A stretch of DNA of 64,000 nt from assembly GCA_018873245.2 (NCBI GenBank), contig JAEMBT020000008.1, positions 3,334,001-3,398,000 of the forward strand, in the 5' to 3' direction. The position numbers and the translations under genes were made by a program. Below are positions 1 through 11,017 of this stretch, piece after piece. The DNA is from Archegozetes longisetosus. Its lineage: Eukaryota; Arthropoda; Arachnida; Sarcoptiformes; Trhypochthoniidae. The notes beneath the pieces are model-generated. The model was not told the DNA's origin, did not search any database, and worked only from the letters and a program-made list of their open reading frames with translations. Position 1 is the stretch's first letter; each line of letters begins with the position of its first letter.

Positions 1-440
1 CTCATAAAGGAATTCGTCTTTCAATTGTATTGGATCAATACATCGAAACTGGAAAACATACCAATAATCTGCGAAAATTTAATCAAACAGATAGCAGGTA
101 ACAGACCAAAGTACACTTTGGTTGACAGAGAAGTACTTATTACAATAGAACCTCGTTATTTTGAACTCGCTTCTGCCAAAAAATGTTGTTCAAAATAGTG
201 AGTTTTCAAAATAAGCGGTTTCAAAGTATCGAGTGTCTACTGTAATAGTTTCGGTAAGAAATCTGAATTTTCACGAGAATTGTGTTTAGTATAATTGGCA
301 GATCACATACTACTAAATGAGCTAAAATAAAAACGTCAACAGATTTTTACGCAATGTACAAAAATATTTGTTATAGTTCAACTTTGAGAATAAACTATTT
401 TCGTAAATATTGCGAACAAACAATTGTACTAATCATATCA
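1..440. repeat. Segmental duplication, copy A (partner 32275-32720)
   Basis: The first ~440 bases match 32275-32720 in the same orientation with few substitutions; both contain CTCATAAAGGAATTCGTCTT. Similarity breaks at ~441, where copy A holds unrelated sequence, and resumes at ~864 with the long inverted-repeat element. Short reading frames here resemble transposase helix-turn-helix text only weakly, and I assign no gene. The pairing indicates that the DNA upstream of P450 unit 1 and of the truncated unit 3 derive from one duplicated block. Confidence 0.85.
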
Positions 441-860
441 AAGCTAGTGTTACCAAGTGTCCCGCATTGTGCGGGATTGTCCCACATTTAAGAGTTGTGT
501 CCCGCATACCGTATGCACCCCTTGCGGGACGGAAAATGTCATATATTTTAATATTTATCTTAACAGATTTCCACTGTATATTTTTATTTAATGCAAATAA
601 TGCAATTTTGTTGTCAACGCGTTTGCTATCTTAAAATATGTGAAAGTCTTTAGATAAAAAGAGTTTTAATGCGATTATCTGATACCTTGTTTTCATTCAC
701 ATCGTGTGTAACTCTTATATAGTGCAGTTCTCAATCAAGTCTTTAGTTTATATTTCAAATAACTGTTATTTAAAACTGATTTGTAACTTCGATCAGATTA
801 AAACTCTTTAAAAAAATTTATAAGGGGACCAAAATTTTTTTGTCCCGCATTTAACAGTTT
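441..860. mobile_element. Possible hAT-like fragment with GTCCCGCAT motifs
   Basis: This block is absent from the paralogous copy at 32720-32778. It begins TAGTGTTACCAAGTGTCCCG, a hAT-like terminus, and has further GTCCCGCAT motifs near 470, 508, 530 and 842. The right end does not mirror the left end and no 8-bp target duplication is visible, so it is probably deleted or rearranged. No coding capacity is evident. Confidence 0.35.
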
Positions 861-863
861 TAG

Positions 864-2334
864 TCTTTTATTTGAACCTCTAAAACTTTAAATGAGACAA
901 TGATTCCCGAATCGCCTAATTAATGAGTGATAAGTGACATTATCTTAAATTATGCACAATATGTATCAAAATTTTTCTTGTATTTGAACTCCACCTTCCG
1001 TACACTTTGATTCAAACTTGAATTTTCGAACTGTCGAATATGTTTGCGATATATAAATTCGTTAAGTAGCATAAATACAATTAAATATTGCCTAGAAAAT
1101 TTTGATAACTTCAGTAACATTATGTTCGCTTTCATTTACCATTTAATAAGACATGAATTTGAAAATAGAAGGTGTAACCCTCATCAGGCTCTTTACTTTA
1201 GAGAAAATTAGATTCTCAAGGCTCTCAAACTAGTCACACAAAAAGTATATGTCACATGCAGGGTAAGAAAAAATGATTTTCCCGTAGAGTAGAACAAAGA
1301 CTATTATAGTTAGAGCAAAACAGGTTGGATATTCTGATTCTTCGTTAAAAAATACATTAGAAATAGTTTATATTTAAAAACCTAAATAACGTGTAACGTT
1401 GTTAACGAGGTTGCAACACCATTCTTAATGAAAATGTGATTACATTCTTGCGAAATGTCGATAACGTTTTGGATGTCAGAAAGGTAACTTTTCTCCACGA
1501 CAAAGCTCCCTGTATAAAAGCCACTGTCACGCAACAGTTACTTAATGAAAGCTGAATTAATTTTTTAGGGAAATGATTTCTGGCCAGGTAACATTCCTGA
1601 TCTCAACCCTGCAGAACATATTGGATCATTTACTAAAGATGAGGTTGAAAAAAGAATGTTGCGAGAAGATAGACTGGATCGTTTTTCTTATTATGTTTTA
1701 CTCAATCATTTGAGAGAAGTTTTAATTTCACTTGAAAATAATACTGATTTATTTAAATATTTATTGTTAACTTATTCTGAAAGATTAACTGCTGTAATTC
1801 AAGCTCAAGGCTCTCATACTGACTTAAAATAAGCTCTTTTTAGTGTATCTTTTAACGAAGAATCAGAATATCCAACCTGTTTTGCTCTAACTATAATAGT
1901 CTTTGTTCTACTCTACGGGAAAATCATTTTTTCTTACCCTGCATGTGACATATACTTTTTGTGTGACTAGTTTGAGAGCCTTGAGAATCTAATTTTCTCT
2001 AAAGTAAAGAGCCTGATGAGGGTTACACCTTCTATTTTCAAATTCATGTCTTATTAAATGGTAAATGAAAGCGAACATAATGTTACTGAAGTTATCAAAA
2101 TTTTCTAGGCAATATTTAATTGTATTTATGCTACTTAACGAATTTATATATCGCAAACATATTCGACAGTTCGAAAATTCAAGTTTGAATCAAAGTGTAC
2201 GGAAGGTGGAGTTCAAATACAAGAAAAATTTTGATACATATTGTGCATAATTTAAGATAATGTCACTTATCACTCATTAATAGGCGATTCGGGAATCATT
2301 GTCTCATTTAAAGTTTTAGAGGTTCAAATAAAAG
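864..2334. mobile_element. Tc1/mariner-like element with ~490-bp terminal inverted repeats
   Basis: Positions 864-1358 and 1842-2333 are near-perfect reverse complements. This is shown by the same 61-codon frame appearing at 950-1135 (minus) and 2065-2250 (plus), so that frame is an artefact of the repeat. The ~480-bp centre carries the C-terminal part of a DDE transposase. A single arm recurs at 32779-33180. The outermost bases are uncertain, because similarity between the right flank and 32745-32778 suggests the original ends reach slightly further. Confidence 0.8.
1485..1832 (+). pseudogene. Tc1/mariner-like DDE transposase, C-terminal remnant
   Basis: The frame contains a second-aspartate motif (LHDKAPC) near 1495 and, after a stop-containing stretch ending in TTTTTTAG (possibly a short intron), the block WPGNIPDLNPAEH near 1575-1615. 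That block is the classic region before the third catalytic acid of the Tc1/mariner superfamily. The reading ends at TAA 1830-1832. The DNA-binding half and first catalytic aspartate are missing. The fragment is the only coding remnant between the two long inverted repeats and is non-functional as it stands. The family is clear; the sub-family is not. Confidence 0.7.
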
Positions 2335-2439
2335 GCCAAATGTAATCTACTTTACAATTTTGCTAATCGTATGTTTTGTTTATAAAGTAGATTTATTAAG
2401 GATTTATTAGGGCATACAAATAAAGTATATATTCTAAGT

Positions 2440-2590
2440 GAAAAATTGCATAACTTTTCGATTTGATAGTATACTCGAGTGCAGAAGTACTGAAGTGCGT
2501 GCGAACTCAGCTTGATTGATACCTGTACAAAATAATTCAAGTTCAAGTGCTAATAAATACAATTTATCATTAAATCGCTTCATATTATAG
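2440..2590. repeat. Inverted partner of 35870-36017
   Basis: The sequence from GTGAAAAATTGCATAACTTT onward matches the reverse complement of 35870-36017, with small indels. Its neighbours on the left (2370-2435) match 33835-33905 in direct orientation, so the duplicated block upstream of the P450 genes contains an internal inversion. Confidence 0.75.
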
Positions 2591-2650
2591 ATACAAAACT
2601 AATGGTTTTTTAATGCTCAACTCTAAAGATAAAAAGTCCTTCAGATCAAG

Positions 2651-2658
2651 TATAAATA
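2651..2658 (+). promoter_or_regulatory. TATA box of P450 unit 1
   Basis: TATAAATA lies 100 bp upstream of the ATG. The same octamer lies 101 bp upstream of the unit 2 ATG, and the intervening leader is recognisably conserved (GACAGTTCATTTGAAA here, GACGGTTCATTTAAAA there). Confidence 0.7.
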
Positions 2659-2750
2659 CAAAAGTAAAATAAAATTATTTCACATCGTTTCTTTGTTAGA
2701 CAGACAGTTCATTTGAAAGTTTATAGTAAGACTTTAAACTTTTGTCAATC

Positions 2751-5303
2751 ATGAGTTTATTAGGATTTGATTCGTGGCAATTGTGGGCTACTGTTTTTAC
2801 CATTTTTTCCCTGATATATTGGTAAGGTTTAATTTAATATTTTTGCTTATTTTTATATAATTCGTATGCTGGAACTCTACATGAATCGTGTTTTTGTTTG
2901 AAACATTAATCAAATATTTGCAAACTTCAATTTATTCTTCAAGGTATTTCACTCGAAATCATAATTATTGGACAAAAATAGGTATTAAAGGACCAATACC
3001 TAAAATAGGATTTGGAAACGCTTTTGATAAGGTGTTGAAACCAATGCCATTATTAGAATTGGAATGGTTTCAAAAATTTGGAAAACTTTATGGGTATTTA
3101 AAACCAATTTTACAATTTTCCGGTTTGATCAAAGATAATTATTACGTTTTCAGTGTGTTTAATGGGAATGAACCCGTGCTCACAATCGTCGATCCAGACT
3201 TGATCAAACTTGTTTTGGTCAAAGATTTTAATAAATTTGTAAACAGAAGAGAATTGAAAACTGAACATCCAATAATCAACAATAATTTGTTTAATTCAGT
3301 CGGTGATCAATGGAAAAGAATTCGATCGATTACAAGTCCGACATTTACTAGCGGAAAAATGAAGAAAATGTATCCAATGATAAGAAAATGTCTCCAAGAT
3401 TTTTTAGATAATTTGAAAACTTATGCAGAAGAAGGAAAAGATATAGATTTGAAAGAAATAAATGGAAACTTCACAATGGATGTGATCGCTTCGTGTGCTT
3501 TCGCCACTCAAACAAATGCACAAAAAGATCCAAATAACACATTTATAGTGAATGCCAAAAAAATATTTGATTTTAAAGCAACTAGAGTAATCCCATCTTT
3601 GATTTTTCCAAAGTTTTTAAATAAAATTCTAGACATAACTTCATTGGTCGACGAGAGTGCGAATCAGTTTTTCTTTAATTTAACTCGACATATATTGAAA
3701 ACTCGACGAAATAATAATTCGAAACACGACGATTTTGTTCAATTGTTAATGAATGCGGAACTGAGTAAAGAAACGATTAGAGATGAAAATGATATAAACG
3801 AAGCACATCATATAAATGAAGGTAAAAATTTGAATATTTTCCTTCATTACGTCATATATTTAAGTGTTTTATGTTCTTATATTTTACTTAGGTAAGTTTT
3901 TTGTGTGTCACGAAACAATTTTAATTATTTTTGGCTAAAATATGCGTCAATATAAGTAATTGAAAATTTCATAAAAATTAGCTGCTGAACTGCTAAAATT
4001 TTTTATAAATTAAGTATTAATAAGCGGGTCTCTGAAGAATAATTGTATTGCCGTAACAACATCTGCTACTAAATATATTGAACTGTTATTGCAATCATTA
4101 TTAATATTGCTTTTATTTGATTATTGTGTTGAATTTTAATACAAGTTTCATAATTGATACTTGAATTCAAGTAAACTTTAATTTTAATTTGTTATACTTT
4201 TATAATGAGACTAGAATGGTATCCCTGTTGTTGTTATAATAGGCATACTATTATAATAGATTAGCATTATTGCTCATATTAAGTACTTTTAATTAAATTG
4301 CAATTTAAACATTAAAAACATAATCTCAGCAGCTAATTTTTTCATAATTTTAAACAACTTATATTGATGTATGTTTTAGCCAAAAATAATTAAAAGTGCT
4401 TTGTGTCACCCAAAAAATCTTCCTAGTTAGTCAATCAGTTTTGAAAAATTTCTTCAGAGACTGAAATCATAAAATGACACTTTATCAACTATAACACAGA
4501 ATAATATTATAAGTAATATGTTTTATTTTAGAAGTTAAGACTTGGTATGAATTAGTATAATTTATAACATACTTTTTTACATCAATTTTCTGAAGATATT
4601 CATCTGATTTATAGGTGAAGAAGAGTTAGATGCACAGAAAAAAGCTTTCAATATAAATGTTGTGAATAAACGTTTGACAGATAATGAAATATTGGCCCAG
4701 TCTTGGGTTTTCTTCCTTGCTGGATATGAAACTACTGCAACGACTTTGTCATTTTGTTCATATGAATTGGCTCTCAATCCTGAATATCAACAAAAACTTT
4801 ATGAAGAAATCAAATCTGCTGTTGATTCTAATGGAGAAATAAGTTACGAAACACTCGCAAAACTTCCATATTTGGATTCAATTGTATCCGAAACATTACG
4901 TCTTTATCCACCAGTTTTAAGACTAGAAAGACAAGCCATGACAGATTATAAATTAGGTGACACTGGAATCACTTTATTCAAAGGACAACTCGTAGAAATT
5001 CCGACTTATGCCATCCATCATTCAGAAGAATATTATCCAAATGCTCATAAATTTAATCCCGAAAGATTTATGCCTGAAAATCGAGACCAAATCACTCCAT
5101 ACACTTATATTCCTTTTGGTGCTGGTCCTCGAAATTGTATTGGAATGCGATTCGCTTTAATGGAAGTAAAACTATGTTTATCACAAATTATTCGAAGATT
5201 CAAATTTGTTAGAAGTTCCAAAACTGAAGTTCCCCTTCGGTTCAAAACAGTTACACCTCTATGTGCTGCTAAAAGTTTAATTGTTGGAATTGAAAAGAGA
5301 TAA
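2751..5303 (+). CDS. Cytochrome P450, unit 1 (clan 3 type), four exons
   Basis: Heme-thiolate monooxygenase, probably ER-anchored. Exons are 2751-2821, 2944-3093, 3154-3821 and 4615-5303, 1578 coding bases or 525 residues, a normal P450 length. Exon 1 encodes the hydrophobic anchor; exon 2 opens YFTRNHNYW with a short Lys-Gly-Pro hinge. Exon 4 carries the I-helix AGYETTAT, the K-helix ETLR, PERF and the heme-binding loop FGAGPRNCIG with its cysteine. All junctions are GT-AG and are supported by the two full paralogues, which share the same splice sites. Reading through intron 2 also stays open, but the paralogues show it is an intron. The resemblance is to arthropod CYP3-clan enzymes of xenobiotic metabolism. 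The substrate is unknown and I give no CYP number. Confidence 0.93.
3904..4411. mobile_element. MITE with ~88-bp inverted repeats in P450 unit 1 intron 3
   Basis: Positions 3904-3993 and 4323-4411 are imperfect reverse complements sharing TTAATTATTTTTGGCTAAAA and TTAGCTGCTGA. The corresponding intron of unit 3 (36973-37184) lacks this block although its flanks align, so it is an insertion made after duplication. It has no coding capacity and no clear target duplication. The host intron is 793 bp instead of ~210 bp. Confidence 0.75.
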
Positions 5304-5820
5304 AATTGTATCATTTTGTTGGTGTATTTGATTAATATTTTGAATAATCTCTTTAATTGCAATGGAGTAGTGGAAAAGTAATTCTAATATTAATCTATTC
5401 TGTTATTTAGTTTTTTGTTCCCCACGATTTACATGTTACTTGTATAATGAAACATTCAAATTAGTAATTTTTGATAATCAGTCAAAACCTTTTTTGATAG
5501 TTTAAATTTTTTACTACTTTTTTCTTTTTCATGAAATATTAATTAATATTGAAGCTTAATTGTTGTATAGGTAAAATTTTGAGTAGTTTCTGCTCTAACT
5601 TAAGTTTTGGTTCATAGCTGCTTTTATATGCAACAAAAAATTAAGATCTAAGCATATAGACACGAGTTTGAATTTTTAATCAATGACGCTTTTATTTGTA
5701 ACGTTACTCCTAAGAATATGTTCGTTGACGCTGACATCCACGAAGGATCATTAAATTACGCAACAATTCATACAATTGGAGTAGTGTTGCCATCAAACTT
5801 TTCCATTTTCCATTTATCCC
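5304..5820. other. 3' flank of P450 unit 1, no further gene
   Basis: The first ~110 bases align with the region after the unit 2 stop (31365-31475), including AATTGCAATGGAGTAGTGG here, so they are probably 3' UTR and terminator. I see nothing else in this AT-rich stretch. Confidence 0.6.
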
Positions 5821-5824
5821 TTAA

Positions 5825-6547
5825 TGGAAATTCGGACCATATATGGTCCGACTTCTCGTGCAAAGTTTAAAAAGTTTGAATAACTTTTAAACTCCTAATA
5901 TCAGACTAGCTGTTATTAGGCAAATATTGTATGATATCAATTGTAGAATAAAAATATATATTAACTTTTTATTAAACATTTGTATTATAAGAACAAATTT
6001 AATGCGTATTTCGCATATATGAGAACAAAATTGGCAAACAATGAATGAAAATGTTTTTGATGATCAAGAATTTGATTTTCTTATTAAAAGAAGAATAAAT
6101 AGTGGTAATAGTAATGATGAAGCATCTGAACAGCAAATAAAAAAGAAAGTCAGTACTAAAACAGTTGCCTCTGATCCTAAATTATCAAAAATTAGTTCTT
6201 TGTCGCCAAAAACTTTGCTCTTACTGAGAAAAGATTTGCATCCGGACCACATTTGCCACAATATAAAGATAGTAGACAGAAATGCGTACTCTGTAGATAT
6301 AAATTTGCGAACCAAAGATTTGATTCAACTGCAAGTAAAACATTTCTCTTATCAAATATGTGAACTTCCTCTATGTCTCAACAAAAATCGCAATTGTTTT
6401 GCAAAATTCCACAAGAATTAATTTAGTTCTGTTACGTTTTCAATAGTACAAATAAATTGTAATAATTTATCATATTTAAAAATAAAGTTGTGTTCTGTAT
6501 CAAAAATTTTAAATTCGGACCCTATATAGTCCAACTTTTCATTTCTA
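5825..6547 (+). mobile_element. Small piggyBac-like element with TTAA target sites
   Basis: The element is bounded by TTAA at 5821-5824 and 6548-6551, the target site duplicated by piggyBac transposons. Its ends begin TGGAAAT on the left and, reversed, TAGAAAT on the right. Each end also has a GGACC-TATAT-GGTCC palindrome: perfect at about 5834-5853, degenerate at about 6517-6536. At 723 bp it is far smaller than an autonomous piggyBac, so it is probably an internal deletion derivative that kept a short coding frame. Confidence 0.55.
6041..6421 (+). CDS. Short ORF, possible piggyBac N-terminus/C-terminus fusion
   Basis: This is an uninterrupted 126-codon frame inside the TTAA-bounded element. 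It starts acidic (FDDQEFDF), has a lysine-rich centre around residues 30-45, and ends CELPLCLNKNRNCFAKFHK. The spacing of cysteines and the final CF..(Y/F)H resemble the cysteine-rich C-terminal finger of piggyBac transposases, and an acidic N-terminus is also usual there. The catalytic DDD domain is absent. I infer a product that could still bind element ends without cutting. It could instead be a chance survivor of the deletion. Confidence 0.45.
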   Translation: MNENVFDDQEFDFLIKRRINSGNSNDEASEQQIKKKVSTKTVASDPKLSKISSLSPKTLLLLRKDLHPDHICHNIKIVDRNAYSVDINLRTKDLIQLQVKHFSYQICELPLCLNKNRNCFAKFHKN

Positions 6548-6551
6548 TTAA

Positions 6552-7322
6552 GTGATCATATTTTCGTACATTTTCATTAAAAAACGTTTGCATGATCTTA
6601 AATCGGTTAATTCAACAGTAGAAATATAATAGAAAACTGCATATAGTATTATAATAGTTATAGCGTACTGAATTTTATTACAGTTATTGTAAAGCTTTTT
6701 ATTTATTAACATATATTGACTTATGATACATTAAATTGAAGCTAAGGAATAGAATTTTGACTATATTTTTACCATGTTTTCGATACATAAGTGAATTTAA
6801 TTATGCAAAGATTTATGAACATATTGTGACAAAGTTGGGCTTTGATTCATTTGATTAATTTTAAACCGAGTGTATTGCTACAGTTCATGAAAGATTGTTA
6901 TTATATTGTTTGACAGGTTTGATCTAACCTGCCCTGAATTTTTCTCTTGGGATACTTAAATGGTGAATCTTATGTGAGTAAAATAACTACCCTTCATGAG
7001 GCTTAACAATGCGTCCGATTTGAGGTTAATCAAGTCAACTTAAGTATATTATTTTTGTTCTCAATTACCTTTCGATAAAGTATGAATACAATTTGAATAT
7101 GGACTTTCAGTTATACACAGGTTTGCATTTGATTTATATTTTCAGTGCATATATCACTAAGTTACCGAATAATCAAATAAAACAATTTTGCAAACAATAA
7201 AAAACTTGTTCAAATCGAAATAACATGTCTAAGGTTATAGTCAAACTTTATCTATACTGGGATGCGTGTCAACTCAATCTCGATTTAAACTTACAGAACA
7301 AAACTTGAGTACAAATGTATAT
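6552..7322. other. No gene seen
   Basis: AT-rich intergenic sequence between the piggyBac derivative and the large inverted-repeat element. No open frame, tRNA box or clear repeat structure was recognised. Confidence 0.5.
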
Positions 7323-7485
7323 GTTACCGTAAATTCTGATAATTAGTAAATATTAACAATTACTAGTAAATATTGATATTTACTTACCCTCGTAGTAAAT
7401 TTTGATATCTACTGATACATTTCAGTGAGTATCAATATTTTCTATAACGCTTCAGTAAATTTTGATTAAATACCTTGAATGTAAT

Positions 7486-7562
7486 GATCGACATAGGCTA
7501 GCCTGAACTTAGGCTAGCCCAGGCTCAAGGCTCAGAGAAAAATGAACCTATGTCCATCATTA
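7486..7562. repeat. Tiny hairpin element in the left arm of the 7323 element
   Basis: GATCGACATAGG at the left is mirrored by CCTATGTCCATC at the right, enclosing AGGCTAGCC motifs. The right arm of the host element has no counterpart here, so this ~77-bp hairpin is probably a short MITE insertion. Confidence 0.5.
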
Positions 7563-8261
7563 TTTAAATGACTAAACTGGTATGTATTTTAAAAAGAGAC
7601 ATTAAATCGTCTTTAATGCATTTAACAAGAGCTACAAAAAGCATTTTCTGATTTACAAACTTATCTCTTAGATCCACGATTGTTTGCAATTACACTTTGT
7701 TATTAAATTAGATTTTATATTAATAATTAACTTCATTTGAAATTTTAGAGCCAGAAATTGAATGAAATCAATTAAATTCGAAGATTTTTAATGTAGTGGC
7801 TATTCCTGCGCCAAATAGCGCAGAAATAGCATTTTAGAACTATTCCTGCACCAGATAGAGCAGAAATAACTTATTAAAGCTATTTCTGCGCCTCAAAATA
7901 TTTTATTCTAAAATTAATTTTAAATTTAATTTACAAAAATATTTGTCTGTCATCCAAATAATTTAAAGTTTATTGAACTTTAAAGTTTTGAGTTTTATCG
8001 ATACTATTTGCTTATCTCAAGGTTAGGTTTCAAATTATTTTAATCCTTCAGCGGATTAACTTTTGGATTCAAATTCTTCTGAAACTGCTTTAAATTGTTT
8101 AAATAAGATAAATACTAAACGTTGAGACTTTAAAAGAGAATGAAATATTTATTTTACAATTAGTTTCTTCTCTGTGATAAGTAATGAACAATAAAATTTA
8201 ATTGAGTTTCAGCATTGATTTCCTTAATATTACTTTCAGTTCTGAACTCAAGACGAGGACT

Positions 8262-10083
8262 CGGTTGGCTTTTACTTTTGTGTGAAGCTGGGGAAACCAT
8301 TACATATATATATATATTTATTATCAGCATGACTTGACAAGCAAAAGTCTCAAGCCACACCTACCTCCGCCCACTTCTAAGCTCCGCCCACCAAAAAATT
8401 TTAGACACACCCACCAACATTTTCTTAAATTTTGATCTAAATGTACTGTTTAAAAATATGCAAGCGGATCCTCAAAATTCCTTCTGTGGGCGGAGTTATA
8501 AATGTTCAAAGTTCGATTTTTCAAAACTTTGACTGGCTTTTACTTTCCGTAAAGCTGGTGTAGCAATTACATTTATATATATTTGTTATCAGCATTATAT
8601 GACAAATAAAAGTCTCAGGCCACACCCACCAAATTTTTCTTAAATTCCTATCTAAACATACTATTTAAGAATATGCAATCGGATTCTCAAAATTCCTTCT
8701 ATGGGCGAAGTTATGAATTTTCAAAATTTCGATATTCCAATAGTAACTAGGACATCATTTATGTCTGGTTTTTCATGTTTACTTACTATACATCAACACG
8801 TGTTTTGATTTTTTAAATAAGTGTTTTAAATTCAGATTTTAGTGAAAATTTTGTTTTTTGTGAATTTTACTTGCACTGGTTTCACTCTAAGTGTAAGTTT
8901 AACTAATTTTTTTATTTGTTATTTTATTTATTAAGATTTTTGGAAGTAAATTTAATCAAATTTGAGATTTTCAATTTAAGAACTAAATATCGCAGTTTTT
9001 TATTTTATAAATTTTGTATTTTTTTATATTTCACGCATTAATTCATCAAATTCTGGAAATTGATTTTCTGCCATTTGGTTAAATATTAATAAAATTACTC
9101 TGAAAGAAGTACACAGTGGAAAAATTTTTCAAAAATTTGGGACAATATTAGATGTCGTTTGAATTTTCATTCCGATTTCACTAAACATTGTACTCCCGCA
9201 TTGTTGTAAACGGGATAGTGCTCGGACCCGAAGGTAATCATTACTCGAAAGTAACCACTTCTGGTCTCTCCAGCTAGACTTGTATCAAGATCCAACAACG
9301 GAGAGTTCATCCGCCTATGAACACATTTAGTGCATTTCGTGCGAATGAATATGTGTGAAATATAAAAAAATACAAAATTTATAAAATAAAAGACTGCGAT
9401 ATTTAGTTCTTAAATTGAAAATCTCAAATTTGATTAAATTTACTTCCAAAAATCTTAATAAATAAAATAACAAATAAAAAAAATTAGTTAAACTTACACT
9501 TAGAGTGAAACCAGTGCAAGTAAAATTCACAAAAAACAAAATTTTCACTAAAATCTGAATTTAAAACACTTATTTAAAAAATCAAAACACGTGTTGATGT
9601 ATAGTAAGTAAACATGAAAAAACCAGACATAAATGATGTCCTAGTTACTATTGGAATATCGAAATTTTGAAAATTCATAACTTCGCCCACAGAAGGAATT
9701 TCGAGAATCCGATTGCATTTTCTTAAATAGTATGTTTAGATAGGAATTTAAGAAAAATTTGGTGGGTGGTGAGACTTTATTTGTCATATAATGCTGATAA
9801 CAAATATATATATGTAATTGTAAGCTTTACGGAAAGTAAAAGCCAGTCAAAGTTTTGAAAAATCGAACTTTGAACATTTATAACTCCGCCCACAGAAGGA
9901 ATTTTGAGGATCCGCTTGCATATTTTTAAACAGTACATTTAGATCAAAATTTAAGAAAATGTTGGTGGGGTGTCTGGTAAAGTGAGGTAGGTGTGGCTTG
10001 AGACTTTGCTTGTCAAGTCATGCTGATAATATATATATGTAATGGTTTCCCCAACTTTCACAAAAGTAAAAGCCAACCAAACT
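8262..10083. mobile_element. 1.8-kb foldback element with two tandem units per arm
   Basis: The arms ~8262-9044 and ~9330-10083 are near-perfect reverse complements around a ~290-bp loop. Within each arm a ~280-bp unit starting GGCTTTTACTTT and containing CTCCGCCCAC and ATTCCTTCT-TGGGCG motifs occurs twice in diverged tandem. Frames at 8160-8360 and 9327-9548 lie in this repeat and are not genes. No transposase is present. Confidence 0.8.
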
Positions 10084-10273
10084 TTTAGTTTATATCAAAA
10101 TTAAAATTTTATTGAATTTAATTATTTACAGATTTTTGGTTGAACTTCTCAATAAATCATTAGATTAGCAAAATTTCATAATGAACAATGTAACCATGTT
10201 TCAATAATTAGATGATTTTTACTCCAAATTTAACATGTTCACAACTAAATAATTTTGTTACATTCAATAATAT

Positions 10274-10762
10274 TGTAATAACGTCTTAGTTTCTTAATTA
10301 AACCTATATCATAATACTTTTATAATAACCTATATCTCTAAACTCTAATTTTCATAATTCACCGTATATGTCAACATTTATTACTGACTTAAAGATTTCT
10401 TTTTGTTTGTGCAAAAGAAATCTTCACATACTTGTCTAAACTGTACAAGTTATGAAGACAGCTGATAATAAGCATATTTCATCTCTTAAAACCTACCTAA
10501 GTATGTCCTAATTATAAAATTTTCCAACCATAGCTAAATGTACTACTGACCTTAAAAGGTTTAGCCTATCATTGTAAAACATTTTCTAGATTAACCCGCC
10601 TATTGTTCCTATAAAATGTCGTGTTTTTCTTAAATTTTTCGCTCTTTCTTCCAGTGTTAAAAATCCTGTGAAATCTTATGTAATTTGTGGTTATGTTAAA
10701 TAAAGTGCTATATTTTAAAAATTGATTTCGTACACGCTCCTATTAAAGATCCAGACTTTACA
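10274..10762 (+). repeat. 5' long terminal repeat
   Basis: 489 bp, starting TGTAATAACGTC and ending CTTTACA. It has a TATAAAA promoter motif at 10610-10616 and an AATAAA polyadenylation signal at 10699-10704, about 90 bp apart, giving a compact R region near the 3' side. Confidence 0.9.
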
Positions 10763-10763
10763 A

Positions 10764-10783
10764 TTGGAGGCACCGCTGGGATA
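10764..10783 (+). other. Primer-binding site candidate
   Basis: TTGGAGGCACCGCTGGGATA follows the 5' LTR by one base. It is complementary to a plausible tRNA 3' end (...GTGCCTCCA). I do not assign the tRNA. Confidence 0.6.
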
Positions 10784-11017
10784 GGAGTTGAAGATGTATA
10801 GAAATCAATGTTGCTTGTATTGAAGTTATAAGTATAAATGAAGTTGTCAATTCTTACCCTTTGTATTAACATTGTGTGGTTTGCACTGTGGTCGTAATCA
10901 GTGTCTGCAATTGGTCACCAGCATTGGCTTCGCGGTGGTTGCGTCGACTGAATCACAGAGGAGCAACACACAAATAAAGGAAAGAAACACTTCTTTGATT
11001 TTTTTAGTTTTATTAAA

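Noticed and set aside
410..634. 74-codon plus frame
   Set aside because: It spans the junction between the duplicated block and the inserted GTCCCGCAT fragment and has no domain features.
950..1135. 61-codon minus frame identical to a plus frame at 2065-2250 and nearly identical to 32869-33054
   Set aside because: The three copies are arms of one inverted-repeat element; identity comes from the repeat, not from a conserved gene.
3060..3200. Reading through intron 2 of P450 unit 1 as coding sequence
   Set aside because: It is open by chance; units 2 and 4 splice at the same codon and the intron-free protein aligns without a gap.
4577..4777. Minus frame repeated identically at 37147-37347
   Set aside because: Antisense of P450 exon 4; conserved only because the exon is.
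5105..5362. Minus frame with counterpart at 31166-31453
   Set aside because: Antisense of the P450 heme-binding region and 3' flank.
8160..8360. Minus frame near a TATA-rich run
   Set aside because: Lies in the foldback arm; its mirrored copy is not open, and the TATATATA stretch is simple repeat.
9327..9548. 73-codon hydrophobic minus frame
   Set aside because: Inside the right foldback arm, AT-driven hydrophobic translation.
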